Of a stretch of DNA of 64,000 nucleotides, positions 1 through 11,915 are shown in pieces. The first letter of the stretch is position 1, and each line of letters begins with the position of its first letter. This DNA is from Crotalaria pallida. Taxonomy: Eukaryota; Streptophyta; Magnoliopsida; Fabales; Fabaceae. The position numbers were made by a program, and so were the translations under genes. The notes below the pieces were generated by a model. It did not search any database and had not been told where the DNA came from. It saw nothing but the letters and a program-made list of their open reading frames with translations. The stretch is taken from assembly GCA_037953625.1 (NCBI GenBank), contig CM075651.1:103417001-103481000 (forward strand), given 5' to 3'.

Positions 1-49
1 GTCCCCAAGGGACGTAGAGGGTGTAGCATGAGTCCTTGGAGGTTCTAAC
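1..49 (+). other. Near-invariant 49-bp box of the monomer
   Basis: Reading from GTCCCCAAGG to GGTTCTAAC, this segment is almost unchanged in monomers of every type. All 17 differences between the first two monomers lie after it. The recurring changes inside it are few: GGGTGTAG/GGGTCTAG, GTCCTTGG/GTCATTGG, the first four bases (GTCC or TACC), and CpG decay at GGACGTAG. It holds the GTCCC-CAA-GGGAC dyad and the partly complementary CCCCAAGG and CCTTGGAGG. Binding by a sequence-specific protein, or a nucleosome or linker position, would explain the conservation, but no known binding site is recognised. Confidence 0.6.
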
Positions 50-151
50 CAGTGTAGAATGGTTAAAATAGTATTCTAAAGGTGTAGAATGGTCTAGGAA
101 TATGTATTAGGACCTATAAGAACAATTAGAAATATCCTAAACAATGCTTGA
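1..151 (+). repeat. Type A monomer, first complete unit, with monomer anatomy
   Basis: This unit sets the numbering used here: position 1 is the G of GTCCCCAAGGGACG. Positions 1-49, ending in GGTTCTAAC, are nearly constant in all monomers of the window. Positions 50-151 carry the type-specific changes. The motif GTGTAGAATGGT occurs twice, 30 bp apart (from about 53 and 83), and a relative, TTAGAATGAT, lies near position 127. Type A is recognised by CCAGTG after GGTTCTAA, by GGTTAAAATAG, by GGAATATG and by AAATATCC. Its end, GCTTGA, is one of two alternative ends; the other is GCATGG. Composition of the general consensus, counted by hand, is 49 A, 41 T, 41 G and 20 C. Confidence 0.9.
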
Positions 152-754
152 GTCCCCAAGGGACGTAGAGGGTGTAGCATGAGTCCTTGGAGGTTCTAAC
201 AAGTGTAGAATGGTTAAGAAAGTATTCTAAAGGCTTATAATGTTCTAGGAATGTGTATTTGTACTTATAATAACCATTAGAATGATCCTAAGCAATGCAT
301 GGTACCCATAGGGACGCAGAGGGTGTAGCATGAGTCCTTGGAGGTTCTAACAAGTGTAGAATGGTTAAGATAGTATTCTAAAGCTGTAGAATGGTCTAGG
401 AATGTGTATTAGGACCTATAAGAACAATTAGAAAGATCCTAAACAATGCTTGAGTCCCCAAGGGACGTAGAGGGTGTAGCATGAGTCCTTGGAGGTTCTA
501 ACAGGTGTAGAATGGTTAAGAGAGTATTCTAAAGGCTTAGAATGTTCTAGGAATGTGTATTTGTACTTATAATAACCATTAGAATGATCCTAAACATTGC
601 ATGGTACCCCAAGGGACGTAGAGGGTGTAGCATGAGTCCTTGGAGGTTCTAACAAGTGTAGAATGGTTAAGAGAGTATTCTAAAGGCTTTGAATGGTCTA
701 GGAATGTGTATTAGGACTTATAAGAACCATTAGAATGATCCTAAACAATCTTGA

Positions 755-2111
755 GTCCCCAAGGGACGTAGAGGGTGTAGCATGAGTCCTTGGAGGTTCT
801 AACCAGTGTAGAATGGTTAAAATAGTATTCTAAAGGTGTAGAATGGTCTAGGAATATGTATTAGGACCTATAAGAACAATTAGAAATATCCTAAACAATG
901 CTTGAGTCCCCAAGGGACGTAGAGGGTGTAGCATGAGTCCTTGGAGGTTCTAACAAGTGTAGAATGGTTAAGAAAGTATTCTAAAGGCTTAGAATGTTCT
1001 AGGAATGTGTATTTGTACTTATAATAACCATTAGAATGATCCTAAGCAATGCATGGTACCCAAAGGGACGTAGAGGGTGTAGCATGAGTCCTTGGAGGTT
1101 CTAACAAGTGTAGAATGGTTAAGATAGTATTCTAAAGCTGTAGAATGGTCTAGGAATGTGTATTAGGACCTATAAGAACAATTAGAAAGATCCTAAACAA
1201 TGCTTGAGTCCCCAAGGGACGTAGAGGGTGTAGCATGAGTCCTTGGAGGTTCTAACAGGTGTAGAATGGTTAAGAGAGTATTCTAAAGGCTTAGAATGTT
1301 CTAGGAATGTGTATTTGTACTTATAATAACCATTAGAATGATCCTAAACATTGCATGGTACCCCAAGGGACGTAGAGGGTGTAGCATGAGTCCTTGGAGG
1401 TTCTAACAAGTGTAGAATGGTTAAGAGAGTATTCTAAAGGCTTTGAATGGTCTAGGAATGTGTATTAGGACTTATAAGAACCATTAGAATGATCCTAAAC
1501 AATCTTGAGTCCCCAAGGGACGTAGAGGGTGTAGCATGAGTCCTTGGAGGTTCTAACATGTGTAGAATGGTTAAGAGAGTATTCTAAAAGGGTAAAATGG
1601 TCTAGGAATGTGTATTAGGACGTATAAGAACAATTAGAAAGATCCTAAACAATGCTTGAGTCCCCAAGGGACGTAGAGGGTGTAGCATGAGTCCTTGGAG
1701 GTTCTAACAGGTGTAGAATGGTTAAGAGAGTATTCTAAAGGCTTAGAATGTTCTAGGAATGTGTATTTGTATTTATAATAACCATTAGAATGATCCTAAA
1801 CATTGCATGGTACCCCAAGGGACGTAGAGGGTGTAGCATGAGTCCTTGGAGGTTCTAACAAGTGTAGAATGGTTAAGAGAGTATTCTAAAGGCTTTGAAT
1901 GGTCTAGGAATGTGTATTAGGACTTATAAGAACCATTAGAATGATCCTAAACAATCTTGAGTCCCCAAGGGACGTAGAGGGTGTAGCATGAGTCCTTGGA
2001 GGTTCTAACATGTGTAGAATGGTTAAGAGAGTATTCTAAAAGGGTAGAATGGTCTAGGAATGTGTATTAGGACGTATAAGAACAATTAGAAAGATCCTAA
2101 ACAATGCTTGA
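755..2111 (+). repeat. 9-monomer block A-B-C-D-E-F-D-E-F
   Basis: Nine monomers in 1357 bp (two E units of 150 bp). F units carry CTAAAAGGGTA and GACGTATAAG. The first F, near 1590, has GGGTAAAATGG instead of GGGTAGAATGG, and the following D has GTATTTATAATAACC. The order is that of the 12-mer as far as its second D, but E-F replaces E'-G-H-I-J. It is therefore a shortened relative of the 12-mer, probably made by unequal exchange. It recurs at 6939-8295 with the same private variants. Confidence 0.85.
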
Positions 2112-3921
2112 GTCCCCAAGGGACGTAGAGGGTGTAGCATGAGTCCTTGGAGGTTCTAACCAGTGTAGAATGGTTAAAATAGTATTCTAAAGGTGTAGAA
2201 TGGTCTAGGAATATGTATTAGGACCTATAAGAACAATTAGAAATATCCTAAACAATGCTTGAGTCCCCAAGGGACGTAGAGGGTGTAGCATGAGTCCTTG
2301 GAGGTTCTAACAAGTGTAGAATGGTTAAGAAAGTATTCTAAAGGCTTAGAATGTTCTAGGAATGTGTATTTGTACTTATAATAACCATTAGAATGATCCT
2401 AAGCAATGCATGGTACCCAAAGGGACGTAGAGGGTGTAGCATGAGTCCTTGGAGGTTCTAACAAGTGTAGAATGGTTAAGGTAGTATTCTAAAGCTTTAG
2501 AATGGTCTAGGAATGTGTATTAGGACCTATAAGAACAATTAGAAAGATCCTAAACAATGCTTGAGTCCCCAAGGGACGTAGAGGGTGTAGCATGAGTCCT
2601 TGGAGGTTCTAACAGGTGTAGAATGGTTAAGAGAGTATTCTAAAGGCTTAGAATGTTCTAGGAATGTGTATTTGTACTTATAATAACCATTAGAATGATC
2701 CTAAACATTGCATGGTACCCCAAGGGACGTAGAGGGTGTAGCATGAGTCCTTGGAGGTTCTAACAAGTGTAGAATGGTTAAGAGAGTATTCTAAAGGCTT
2801 TGAATGGTCTAGGAATGTGTATTAGGACTTATAAGAACCATTAGAATGATCCTAAACAATCTTGAGTCCCCAAGGGACGTAGAGGGTGTAGCATGAGTCC
2901 TTGGAGGTTCTAACATGTGTAGAATGGTTAAGAGAGTATTCTAAAAGGGTAGAATGGTCAAGGAATGTGTATTAGGACGTATAAGAACAATTAGAAAGAT
3001 CCTAAACAATGCTTGAGTCCCCAAGGGACGTAGAGGGTGTAGCATGAGTCCTTGGAGGTTCTAACAGGTGTAGAATGGTTAAGAGAGTATTCTAAAGGCT
3101 TAGAATGTTCTAGGAATGTGTATTTGTACTTATAATAACCATTAGAATGATCCTAAACATTGCATGGTACCCCAAGGGACGTAGAGGGTGTAGCATGAGT
3201 CCTTGGAGGTTCTAACAAGTGTAGAATGGTAAAGAGAGTATTCTAAAGGCTTAGAATGGTCTAGGAATGTGTATTAGGTCTTATAAGAACCATTAGAATG
3301 ATCCTAAACAATGCTTGAGTCCCAAAGGGACGTAGAGGGTGTAGCATGAGTCCTTGGAGGTTCTAACAGGTGTAGAATGGTTAAGAGAGTATTCTAAAGT
3401 TGTAGAATGGTCTAGGAAAGTGTATTAGGACTTATAAGAACCATGAGAATGATCCTAAACAATGCTTGAGTCCCCAAGGGACGTAGAGGGTCTAGCATGA
3501 GTCATTGGAGGTTCTAACAGGTGTTGAATGGTTAAGAGAGTATTCTAAAGGCTTAGAATGGTCTAGGAATGTTTATTAGGACTTATAAGAACCATTAGAA
3601 TGATCCTAAACAATGCTTGAGTCCCCAAGGGATGTAGAGGGTCTAGCATGAGTCCTTGGAGGTTCTAACAAGTGTTGAATGGTTAAGAGAGTTTTCTAAA
3701 GGTGTAGAATGGTCTAGGAATGTGTATTAGGACCTATAAGAACAATTAGAAAGATCCTAAACAATGCTTGAGTCCCCAAGGGACGTAGAGGGTGTAGCAT
3801 GAGCCCTCGAGGTTCTAACAGGTGTAGAATGGTTAAGAGAGTATTCTAAAGGCTTAGAATGGTCTAGGAATGTGTATTAGGACTTATAATAACCATTAGA
3901 ATGATCCTAAACATTGCATGG
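2112..3921 (+). repeat. 12-monomer HOR copy, 1810 bp
   Basis: First full copy of the 12-mer A-B-C-D-E-F-D-E'-G-H-I-J. The length is 12 x 151 minus one base in E and one in J. The next A begins with TACCTCAAGG at 3922. Private changes here, such as GTAGTATTCTAAAGCTTTAG in C and GGTAAAGAGAG in E', recur at 8296-10105. Confidence 0.9.
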
Positions 3922-5279
3922 TACCTCAAGGGACGTAGAGGGTGTAGCATGAGTCCTTGGAGGTTCTAACCAGTGTAGAATGGTTAAAATAGTATTCTAA
4001 AGGTGTAGAATGGTCTAGGAATATGTATTAGGACCTAGAAGAACAATTAGAAATATCCTAAACAATGCTTGAGTCCCCAAGGGACGTAGAGGGTGTAGCA
4101 TGAGTCCTTGGAGGTTCTAATAAGTGTAGAATGGTTAAGAAAGTATTCTAAAGGCTTAGAATGTTCTAGGAATGTGTATTTGTACTTATAATAACCATTA
4201 GAATGATCCTAAGCAATGCATGGTACCCAAAGGGACGTAGAGGGTGTAGCATGAGTCCTTGGAGGTTCTAACAAGTGTAGAATGGTTAAGATAGTATTCT
4301 AAAGCTGTAGAATGGTCTAGGAATGTGTATTAGGACCTATAAGAACAATTAGAAAGATCCTAAACAATGCTTGAGTCCCCAAGGGACGTAGAGGGTGTAG
4401 CATGAGTCCTTGGAGGTTCTAACAGGTGTAGAATGGTTAAGAGAGTATTCTAAAGGCTTAGAATGTTCTAGGAATGTGTATTTGTACTTATAATAACCAT
4501 TAGAATGATCCTAAACATTGCATGGTACCCCAAGGGACGTAGAGGGTGTAGCATGAGTCCTTGGAGGTTCTAACAAGTGTAGAATGGTTAAGAGAGTATT
4601 CTAAAGGCTTTGAATGGTCTAGGAATGTGTATTAGGACTTATAAGAACCATTAGAATGATCCTAAACAATCTTGAGTCCCCAAGGGACGTAGAGGGTATA
4701 TCATGAGTCCTTGGAGGTTCTAACATGTGTAGAATGGTTAAGAGAGTATTCTAAAAGGGTAGAATGGTCAAGGAATGTGTATTAGGACGTATAAGAACAA
4801 TTAGAAAGATCCTAAACAATGCTTGAGTCCCCAAGGGACGTAGAGGGTGTAGCATGAGTCCTTGGAGGTTCTAACAGGTGTAGAATGGTTAAGAGAGTAT
4901 TCTAAAGGCTTAGAATGTTCTAGGAATGTGTATTTGTACTTATAATAACCATTAGAATGATCCTATACATTGTATGGTACCCCAAGGGACGTAGAGGGTG
5001 TAGCATGAGTCCTTGGAGGTTCTAACAAGTGTAGAATGGTTAAGAGAGTATTCTAAAGGCTTAGAATGGTCTAGGAATGTGTATTAGGTCTTATAATAAC
5101 CATTAGAATGATCCTAAACAATGCTTGAGTCCACAAGGGTCGTAGAGGGTGTAGCATGAGTCCTTGGAGGTTCTAACACGTGTAGAATGGTTAAGAAAGT
5201 ATTCTAAAGGCTTAGAATGTTCTAGGAATGTGTATTTGTACTTATAATAACCATTAGAATGATCCTAAGCAATGCATGG
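3922..5279 (+). repeat. 9-monomer block A-B-C-D-E-F-D-E'-K
   Basis: Monomers run as in the 12-mer to E'. One B-like unit with CACGTG (5177-5182) then follows, called K here, and the next A starts at 5280. The length is 1358 bp. Private marks (CCTAGAAGAACAA near 4035, GGTTCTAATAAG near 4110, GGGTATATCATG near 4695, ATACATTGTATGG near 4966) are all repeated 6184 bp downstream. That similarity stops near 5094, where the downstream copy continues into G-H-I-J instead. Confidence 0.85.
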
Positions 5280-6184
5280 TACCCAAAGGGACGTAGAGGG
5301 TGTAGCATGAGTCCTTGGAGGTTCTAACCAGTGTAGAATGGTTAAAATAGTATTCTAAAGGTGTAGAATGGTCTAGGAATATGTATTAGGACCTATAAGA
5401 ACAATTAGAAATATCCTAAACAATGCTTGAGTCCCCAAGGGACGTAGAGGGTGTAGCATGAGTCCTTGGAGGTTCTAACAAGTGTAGAATGGTTAAGAAA
5501 GTATTCTAAAGGCTTAGAATGTTCTAGGAATGTGTATTTGTACTTATAATAACCATTAGAATGATCCTAAGCAATGCATGGTACCCAAAGGGACGTAGAG
5601 GGTGTAGCATGAGTCCTTGGAGGTTCTAACAAGTGTAGAATGGTTAAGATAGTATTCTAAAGCTGTAGAATGGTCTAGGAATGTGTATTAGGACCTATAA
5701 GAACAATTAGAAAGATCCTAAACAATGCTTGAGTCCCCAAGGGACGTAGAGGGTGTAGCATGAGTCCTTGGAGGTTCTAACAGGTGTAGAATGGTTAAGA
5801 GAGTATTCTAAAGGCTTAGAATGTTCTAGGAATGTGTATTTGTACTTATAATAACCATTAGAATGATCCTAAACATTGCATGGTACCCCAAGGGACGTAG
5901 AGGGTGTAGCATGAGTCCTTGGAGGTTCTAACAAGTGTAGAATGGTTAAGAGAGTATTCTAAAGGCTTTGAATGGTCTAGGAATGTGTATTAGGACTTAT
6001 AAGAACCATTAGAATGATCCTAAACAATCTTGAGTCCCCAAGGGACGTAGAGGGTGTAGCATGAGTCCTTGGAGGTTCTAACATGTGTAGAATGGTTAAG
6101 AGAGTATTCTAAAAGGGTAGAATGGTCTAGGAATGTGTATTAGGACGTATAAGAACAACTAGAAAGATCCTAAACAATGCTTGA
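5280..6184 (+). repeat. 6-monomer block A-B-C-D-E-F
   Basis: Six monomers in 905 bp, lying between the two copies of the 5.09-kb duplication. F contains the private change AACAACTAGAAAG near 6155. The junction to the next A is a normal monomer boundary, so the duplication joins here in monomer register. Confidence 0.85.
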
Positions 6185-6938
6185 GTCCCCAAGGGACGTA
6201 GAGGGTGTAGCATGAGTCCTTGGAGGTTCTAACCAGTGTAGAATGGTTAAAATAGTATTCTAAAGGTGTAGAATGGTCTAGGAATATGTATTAGGACCTA
6301 TAAGAACAATTAGAAATATCCTAAACAATGCTTGAGTCCCCAAGGGACGTAGAGGGTGTAGCATGAGTCCTTGGAGGTTCTAACAAGTGTAGAATGGTTA
6401 AGAAAGTATTCTAAAGGCTTATAATGTTCTAGGAATGTGTATTTGTACTTATAATAACCATTAGAATGATCCTAAGCAATGCATGGTACCCATAGGGACG
6501 CAGAGGGTGTAGCATGAGTCCTTGGAGGTTCTAACAAGTGTAGAATGGTTAAGATAGTATTCTAAAGCTGTAGAATGGTCTAGGAATGTGTATTAGGACC
6601 TATAAGAACAATTAGAAAGATCCTAAACAATGCTTGAGTCCCCAAGGGACGTAGAGGGTGTAGCATGAGTCCTTGGAGGTTCTAACAGGTGTAGAATGGT
6701 TAAGAGAGTATTCTAAAGGCTTAGAATGTTCTAGGAATGTGTATTTGTACTTATAATAACCATTAGAATGATCCTAAACATTGCATGGTACCCCAAGGGA
6801 CGTAGAGGGTGTAGCATGAGTCCTTGGAGGTTCTAACAAGTGTAGAATGGTTAAGAGAGTATTCTAAAGGCTTTGAATGGTCTAGGAATGTGTATTAGGA
6901 CTTATAAGAACCATTAGAATGATCCTAAACAATCTTGA
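6185..6938 (+). repeat. 5-monomer block A-B-C-D-E (copy 2)
   Basis: Repeats 1-754, including CTTATAATG near 6419 and CCATAGGGACGCAG near 6490. The next A monomer starts at 6939. Confidence 0.85.
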
Positions 6939-8295
6939 GTCCCCAAGGGACGTAGAGGGTGTAGCATGAGTCCTTGGAGGTTCTAACCAGTGTAGAATGG
7001 TTAAAATAGTATTCTAAAGGTGTAGAATGGTCTAGGAATATGTATTAGGACCTATAAGAACAATTAGAAATATCCTAAACAATGCTTGAGTCCCCAAGGG
7101 ACGTAGAGGGTGTAGCATGAGTCCTTGGAGGTTCTAACAAGTGTAGAATGGTTAAGAAAGTATTCTAAAGGCTTAGAATGTTCTAGGAATGTGTATTTGT
7201 ACTTATAATAACCATTAGAATGATCCTAAGCAATGCATGGTACCCAAAGGGACGTAGAGGGTGTAGCATGAGTCCTTGGAGGTTCTAACAAGTGTAGAAT
7301 GGTTAAGATAGTATTCTAAAGCTGTAGAATGGTCTAGGAATGTGTATTAGGACCTATAAGAACAATTAGAAAGATCCTAAACAATGCTTGAGTCCCCAAG
7401 GGACGTAGAGGGTGTAGCATGAGTCCTTGGAGGTTCTAACAGGTGTAGAATGGTTAAGAGAGTATTCTAAAGGCTTAGAATGTTCTAGGAATGTGTATTT
7501 GTACTTATAATAACCATTAGAATGATCCTAAACATTGCATGGTACCCCAAGGGACGTAGAGGGTGTAGCATGAGTCCTTGGAGGTTCTAACAAGTGTAGA
7601 ATGGTTAAGAGAGTATTCTAAAGGCTTTGAATGGTCTAGGAATGTGTATTAGGACTTATAAGAACCATTAGAATGATCCTAAACAATCTTGAGTCCCCAA
7701 GGGACGTAGAGGGTGTAGCATGAGTCCTTGGAGGTTCTAACATGTGTAGAATGGTTAAGAGAGTATTCTAAAAGGGTAAAATGGTCTAGGAATGTGTATT
7801 AGGACGTATAAGAACAATTAGAAAGATCCTAAACAATGCTTGAGTCCCCAAGGGACGTAGAGGGTGTAGCATGAGTCCTTGGAGGTTCTAACAGGTGTAG
7901 AATGGTTAAGAGAGTATTCTAAAGGCTTAGAATGTTCTAGGAATGTGTATTTGTATTTATAATAACCATTAGAATGATCCTAAACATTGCATGGTACCCC
8001 AAGGGACGTAGAGGGTGTAGCATGAGTCCTTGGAGGTTCTAACAAGTGTAGAATGGTTAAGAGAGTATTCTAAAGGCTTTGAATGGTCTAGGAATGTGTA
8101 TTAGGACTTATAAGAACCATTAGAATGATCCTAAACAATCTTGAGTCCCCAAGGGACGTAGAGGGTGTAGCATGAGTCCTTGGAGGTTCTAACATGTGTA
8201 GAATGGTTAAGAGAGTATTCTAAAAGGGTAGAATGGTCTAGGAATGTGTATTAGGACGTATAAGAACAATTAGAAAGATCCTAAACAATGCTTGA
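6939..8295 (+). repeat. 9-monomer block A-B-C-D-E-F-D-E-F (copy 2)
   Basis: Repeats 755-2111 at offset 6184, including GGGTAAAATGG near 7774 and GTATTTATAATAACC near 7951. Confidence 0.85.
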
Positions 8296-10105
8296 GTCCC
8301 CAAGGGACGTAGAGGGTGTAGCATGAGTCCTTGGAGGTTCTAACCAGTGTAGAATGGTTAAAATAGTATTCTAAAGGTGTAGAATGGTCTAGGAATATGT
8401 ATTAGGACCTATAAGAACAATTAGAAATATCCTAAACAATGCTTGAGTCCCCAAGGGACGTAGAGGGTGTAGCATGAGTCCTTGGAGGTTCTAACAAGTG
8501 TAGAATGGTTAAGAAAGTATTCTAAAGGCTTAGAATGTTCTAGGAATGTGTATTTGTACTTATAATAACCATTAGAATGATCCTAAGCAATGCATGGTAC
8601 CCAAAGGGACGTAGAGGGTGTAGCATGAGTCCTTGGAGGTTCTAACAAGTGTAGAATGGTTAAGGTAGTATTCTAAAGCTTTAGAATGGTCTAGGAATGT
8701 GTATTAGGACCTATAAGAACAATTAGAAAGATCCTAAACAATGCTTGAGTCCCCAAGGGACGTAGAGGGTGTAGCATGAGTCCTTGGAGGTTCTAACAGG
8801 TGTAGAATGGTTAAGAGAGTATTCTAAAGGCTTAGAATGTTCTAGGAATGTGTATTTGTACTTATAATAACCATTAGAATGATCCTAAACATTGCATGGT
8901 ACCCCAAGGGACGTAGAGGGTGTAGCATGAGTCCTTGGAGGTTCTAACAAGTGTAGAATGGTTAAGAGAGTATTCTAAAGGCTTTGAATGGTCTAGGAAT
9001 GTGTATTAGGACTTATAAGAACCATTAGAATGATCCTAAACAATCTTGAGTCCCCAAGGGACGTAGAGGGTGTAGCATGAGTCCTTGGAGGTTCTAACAT
9101 GTGTAGAATGGTTAAGAGAGTATTCTAAAAGGGTAGAATGGTCAAGGAATGTGTATTAGGACGTATAAGAACAATTAGAAAGATCCTAAACAATGCTTGA
9201 GTCCCCAAGGGACGTAGAGGGTGTAGCATGAGTCCTTGGAGGTTCTAACAGGTGTAGAATGGTTAAGAGAGTATTCTAAAGGCTTAGAATGTTCTAGGAA
9301 TGTGTATTTGTACTTATAATAACCATTAGAATGATCCTAAACATTGCATGGTACCCCAAGGGACGTAGAGGGTGTAGCATGAGTCCTTGGAGGTTCTAAC
9401 AAGTGTAGAATGGTAAAGAGAGTATTCTAAAGGCTTAGAATGGTCTAGGAATGTGTATTAGGTCTTATAAGAACCATTAGAATGATCCTAAACAATGCTT
9501 GAGTCCCAAAGGGACGTAGAGGGTGTAGCATGAGTCCTTGGAGGTTCTAACAGGTGTAGAATGGTTAAGAGAGTATTCTAAAGTTGTAGAATGGTCTAGG
9601 AAAGTGTATTAGGACTTATAAGAACCATGAGAATGATCCTAAACAATGCTTGAGTCCCCAAGGGACGTAGAGGGTCTAGCATGAGTCATTGGAGGTTCTA
9701 ACAGGTGTTGAATGGTTAAGAGAGTATTCTAAAGGCTTAGAATGGTCTAGGAATGTTTATTAGGACTTATAAGAACCATTAGAATGATCCTAAACAATGC
9801 TTGAGTCCCCAAGGGATGTAGAGGGTCTAGCATGAGTCCTTGGAGGTTCTAACAAGTGTTGAATGGTTAAGAGAGTTTTCTAAAGGTGTAGAATGGTCTA
9901 GGAATGTGTATTAGGACCTATAAGAACAATTAGAAAGATCCTAAACAATGCTTGAGTCCCCAAGGGACGTAGAGGGTGTAGCATGAGCCCTCGAGGTTCT
10001 AACAGGTGTAGAATGGTTAAGAGAGTATTCTAAAGGCTTAGAATGGTCTAGGAATGTGTATTAGGACTTATAATAACCATTAGAATGATCCTAAACATTG
10101 CATGG
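8296..10105 (+). repeat. 12-monomer HOR copy, 1810 bp
   Basis: Repeats 2112-3921 at offset 6184, including GGTAAAGAGAG in E' near 9413, GAATGTTTATTAGG in H and GGGATGTAGAGG in I near 9816. The following A starts at 10106 and opens the regular HOR array. Confidence 0.9.
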
Positions 10106-11915
10106 TACCTCAAGGGACGTAGAGGGTGTAGCATGAGTCCTTGGAGGTTCTAACCAGTGTAGAATGGTTAAAATAGTATTCTAAAGGTGTAGAATGGTCT
10201 AGGAATATGTATTAGGACCTAGAAGAACAATTAGAAATATCCTAAACAATGCTTGAGTCCCCAAGGGACGTAGAGGGTGTAGCATGAGTCCTTGGAGGTT
10301 CTAATAAGTGTAGAATGGTTAAGAAAGTATTCTAAAGGCTTAGAATGTTCTAGGAATGTGTATTTGTACTTATAATAACCATTAGAATGATCCTAAGCAA
10401 TGCATGGTACCCAAAGGGACGTAGAGGGTGTAGCATGAGTCCTTGGAGGTTCTAACAAGTGTAGAATGGTTAAGATAGTATTCTAAAGCTGTAGAATGGT
10501 CTAGGAATGTGTATTAGGACCTATAAGAACAATTAGAAAGATCCTAAACAATGCTTGAGTCCCCAAGGGACGTAGAGGGTGTAGCATGAGTCCTTGGAGG
10601 TTCTAACAGGTGTAGAATGGTTAAGAGAGTATTCTAAAGGCTTAGAATGTTCTAGGAATGTGTATTTGTACTTATAATAACCATTAGAATGATCCTAAAC
10701 ATTGCATGGTACCCCAAGGGACGTAGAGGGTGTAGCATGAGTCCTTGGAGGTTCTAACAAGTGTAGAATGGTTAAGAGAGTATTCTAAAGGCTTTGAATG
10801 GTCTAGGAATGTGTATTAGGACTTATAAGAACCATTAGAATGATCCTAAACAATCTTGAGTCCCCAAGGGACGTAGAGGGTATATCATGAGTCCTTGGAG
10901 GTTCTAACATGTGTAGAATGGTTAAGAGAGTATTCTAAAAGGGTAGAATGGTCAAGGAATGTGTATTAGGACGTATAAGAACAATTAGAAAGATCCTAAA
11001 CAATGCTTGAGTCCCCAAGGGACGTAGAGGGTGTAGCATGAGTCCTTGGAGGTTCTAACAGGTGTAGAATGGTTAAGAGAGTATTCTAAAGGCTTAGAAT
11101 GTTCTAGGAATGTGTATTTGTACTTATAATAACCATTAGAATGATCCTATACATTGTATGGTACCCCAAGGGACGTAGAGGGTGTAGCATGAGTCCTTGG
11201 AGGTTCTAACAAGTGTAGAATGGTTAAGAGAGTATTCTAAAGGCTTAGAATGGTCTAGGAATGTGTATTAGGTCTTATAAGAACCATTAGAATGATCCTA
11301 AACAATGCTTGAGTCCCAAAGGGACGTAGAGGGTGTAGCATGAGTCCTTGGAGGTTCTAACAGGTGTAGAATGGTTAAGAGAGTATTCTAAAGTTGTAGA
11401 ATGGTCTAGGAAAGTGTATTAGGACTTATAAGAACCATGAGAATGATCCTAAACAATGCTTGAGTCCCCAAGGGACGTAGAGGGTCTAGCATGAGTCATT
11501 GGAGGTTCTAACAGGTGTTGAATGGTTAAGAGAGTATTCTAAAGGCTTAGAATGGTCTAGGAATGTGTATTAGGACTTATAAGAACCATTAGAATGATCC
11601 TAAACAATGCTTGAGTCCCCAAGGGACGTAGAGGGTCTAGCATGAGTCCTTGGAGGTTCTAACAAGTGTTGAATGGTTAAGAGAGTTTTCTAAAGGTGTA
11701 GAATGGTCTAGGAATGTGTATTAGGACCTATAAGAACAATTAGAAAGATCCTAAACAATGCTTGAGTCCCCAAGGGACGTAGAGGGTGTAGCATGAGCCC
11801 TCGAGGTTCTAACAGGTGTAGAATGGTTAAGAGAGTATTCTAAAGGCTTAGAATGGTCTAGGAATGTGTATTAGGATTTATAATAACCATTAGAATGATC
11901 CTAAACATTGCATGG
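10106..11915 (+). repeat. 12-monomer HOR copy, 1810 bp
   Basis: Complete A-B-C-D-E-F-D-E'-G-H-I-J. The first eight monomers share the private marks of 3922-5094, while the last four are those of the regular array. The end of the 5.09-kb duplication therefore falls inside this unit, near 11278. Confidence 0.9.

Larger units (their letters stand above)
1..754 (+). repeat. 5-monomer block A-B-C-D-E (copy 1)
   Basis: Five monomers start at 1, 152, 303, 454 and 605. The E unit is 150 bp, giving 754 bp in all. The same five types follow at 755. The block differs from later ABCDE runs by private changes in its B and C monomers (CTTATAATG near 235, CCATAGGGACGCAG near 306). Both changes recur at 6185-6938, which shows that the two blocks are copies of one larger duplication. 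Confidence 0.85.
1..5094 (+). repeat. 5.09-kb segmental duplication, copy 1
   Basis: This stretch matches 6185-11278 at a constant offset of 6184 bp, including at least eight rare variants (near 235, 306, 1590, 1767, 3230, 4035, 4110 and 4696). The match ends between TTATAATAACC here (about 5095) and TTATAAGAACC in the other copy. The left end may lie outside the window. I compared marker sites by eye rather than aligning every base. Confidence 0.88.
6185..11278 (+). repeat. 5.09-kb segmental duplication, copy 2
   Basis: Second copy of 1-5094, in direct orientation. It contains a 5-mer, a 9-mer, a 12-mer and the first eight monomers of the next 12-mer. Because a complex irregular order is repeated along with its private variants, this was copied as one large block and did not arise by monomer-level turnover. 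Confidence 0.88.

Noticed and set aside
131..150. CCTAAAC resembling the plant telomere repeat CCCTAAA
   Set aside because: It occurs once per 151-bp monomer, not as tandem heptamers, and lacks the third C. It is part of the TCCTAA dyad arm.
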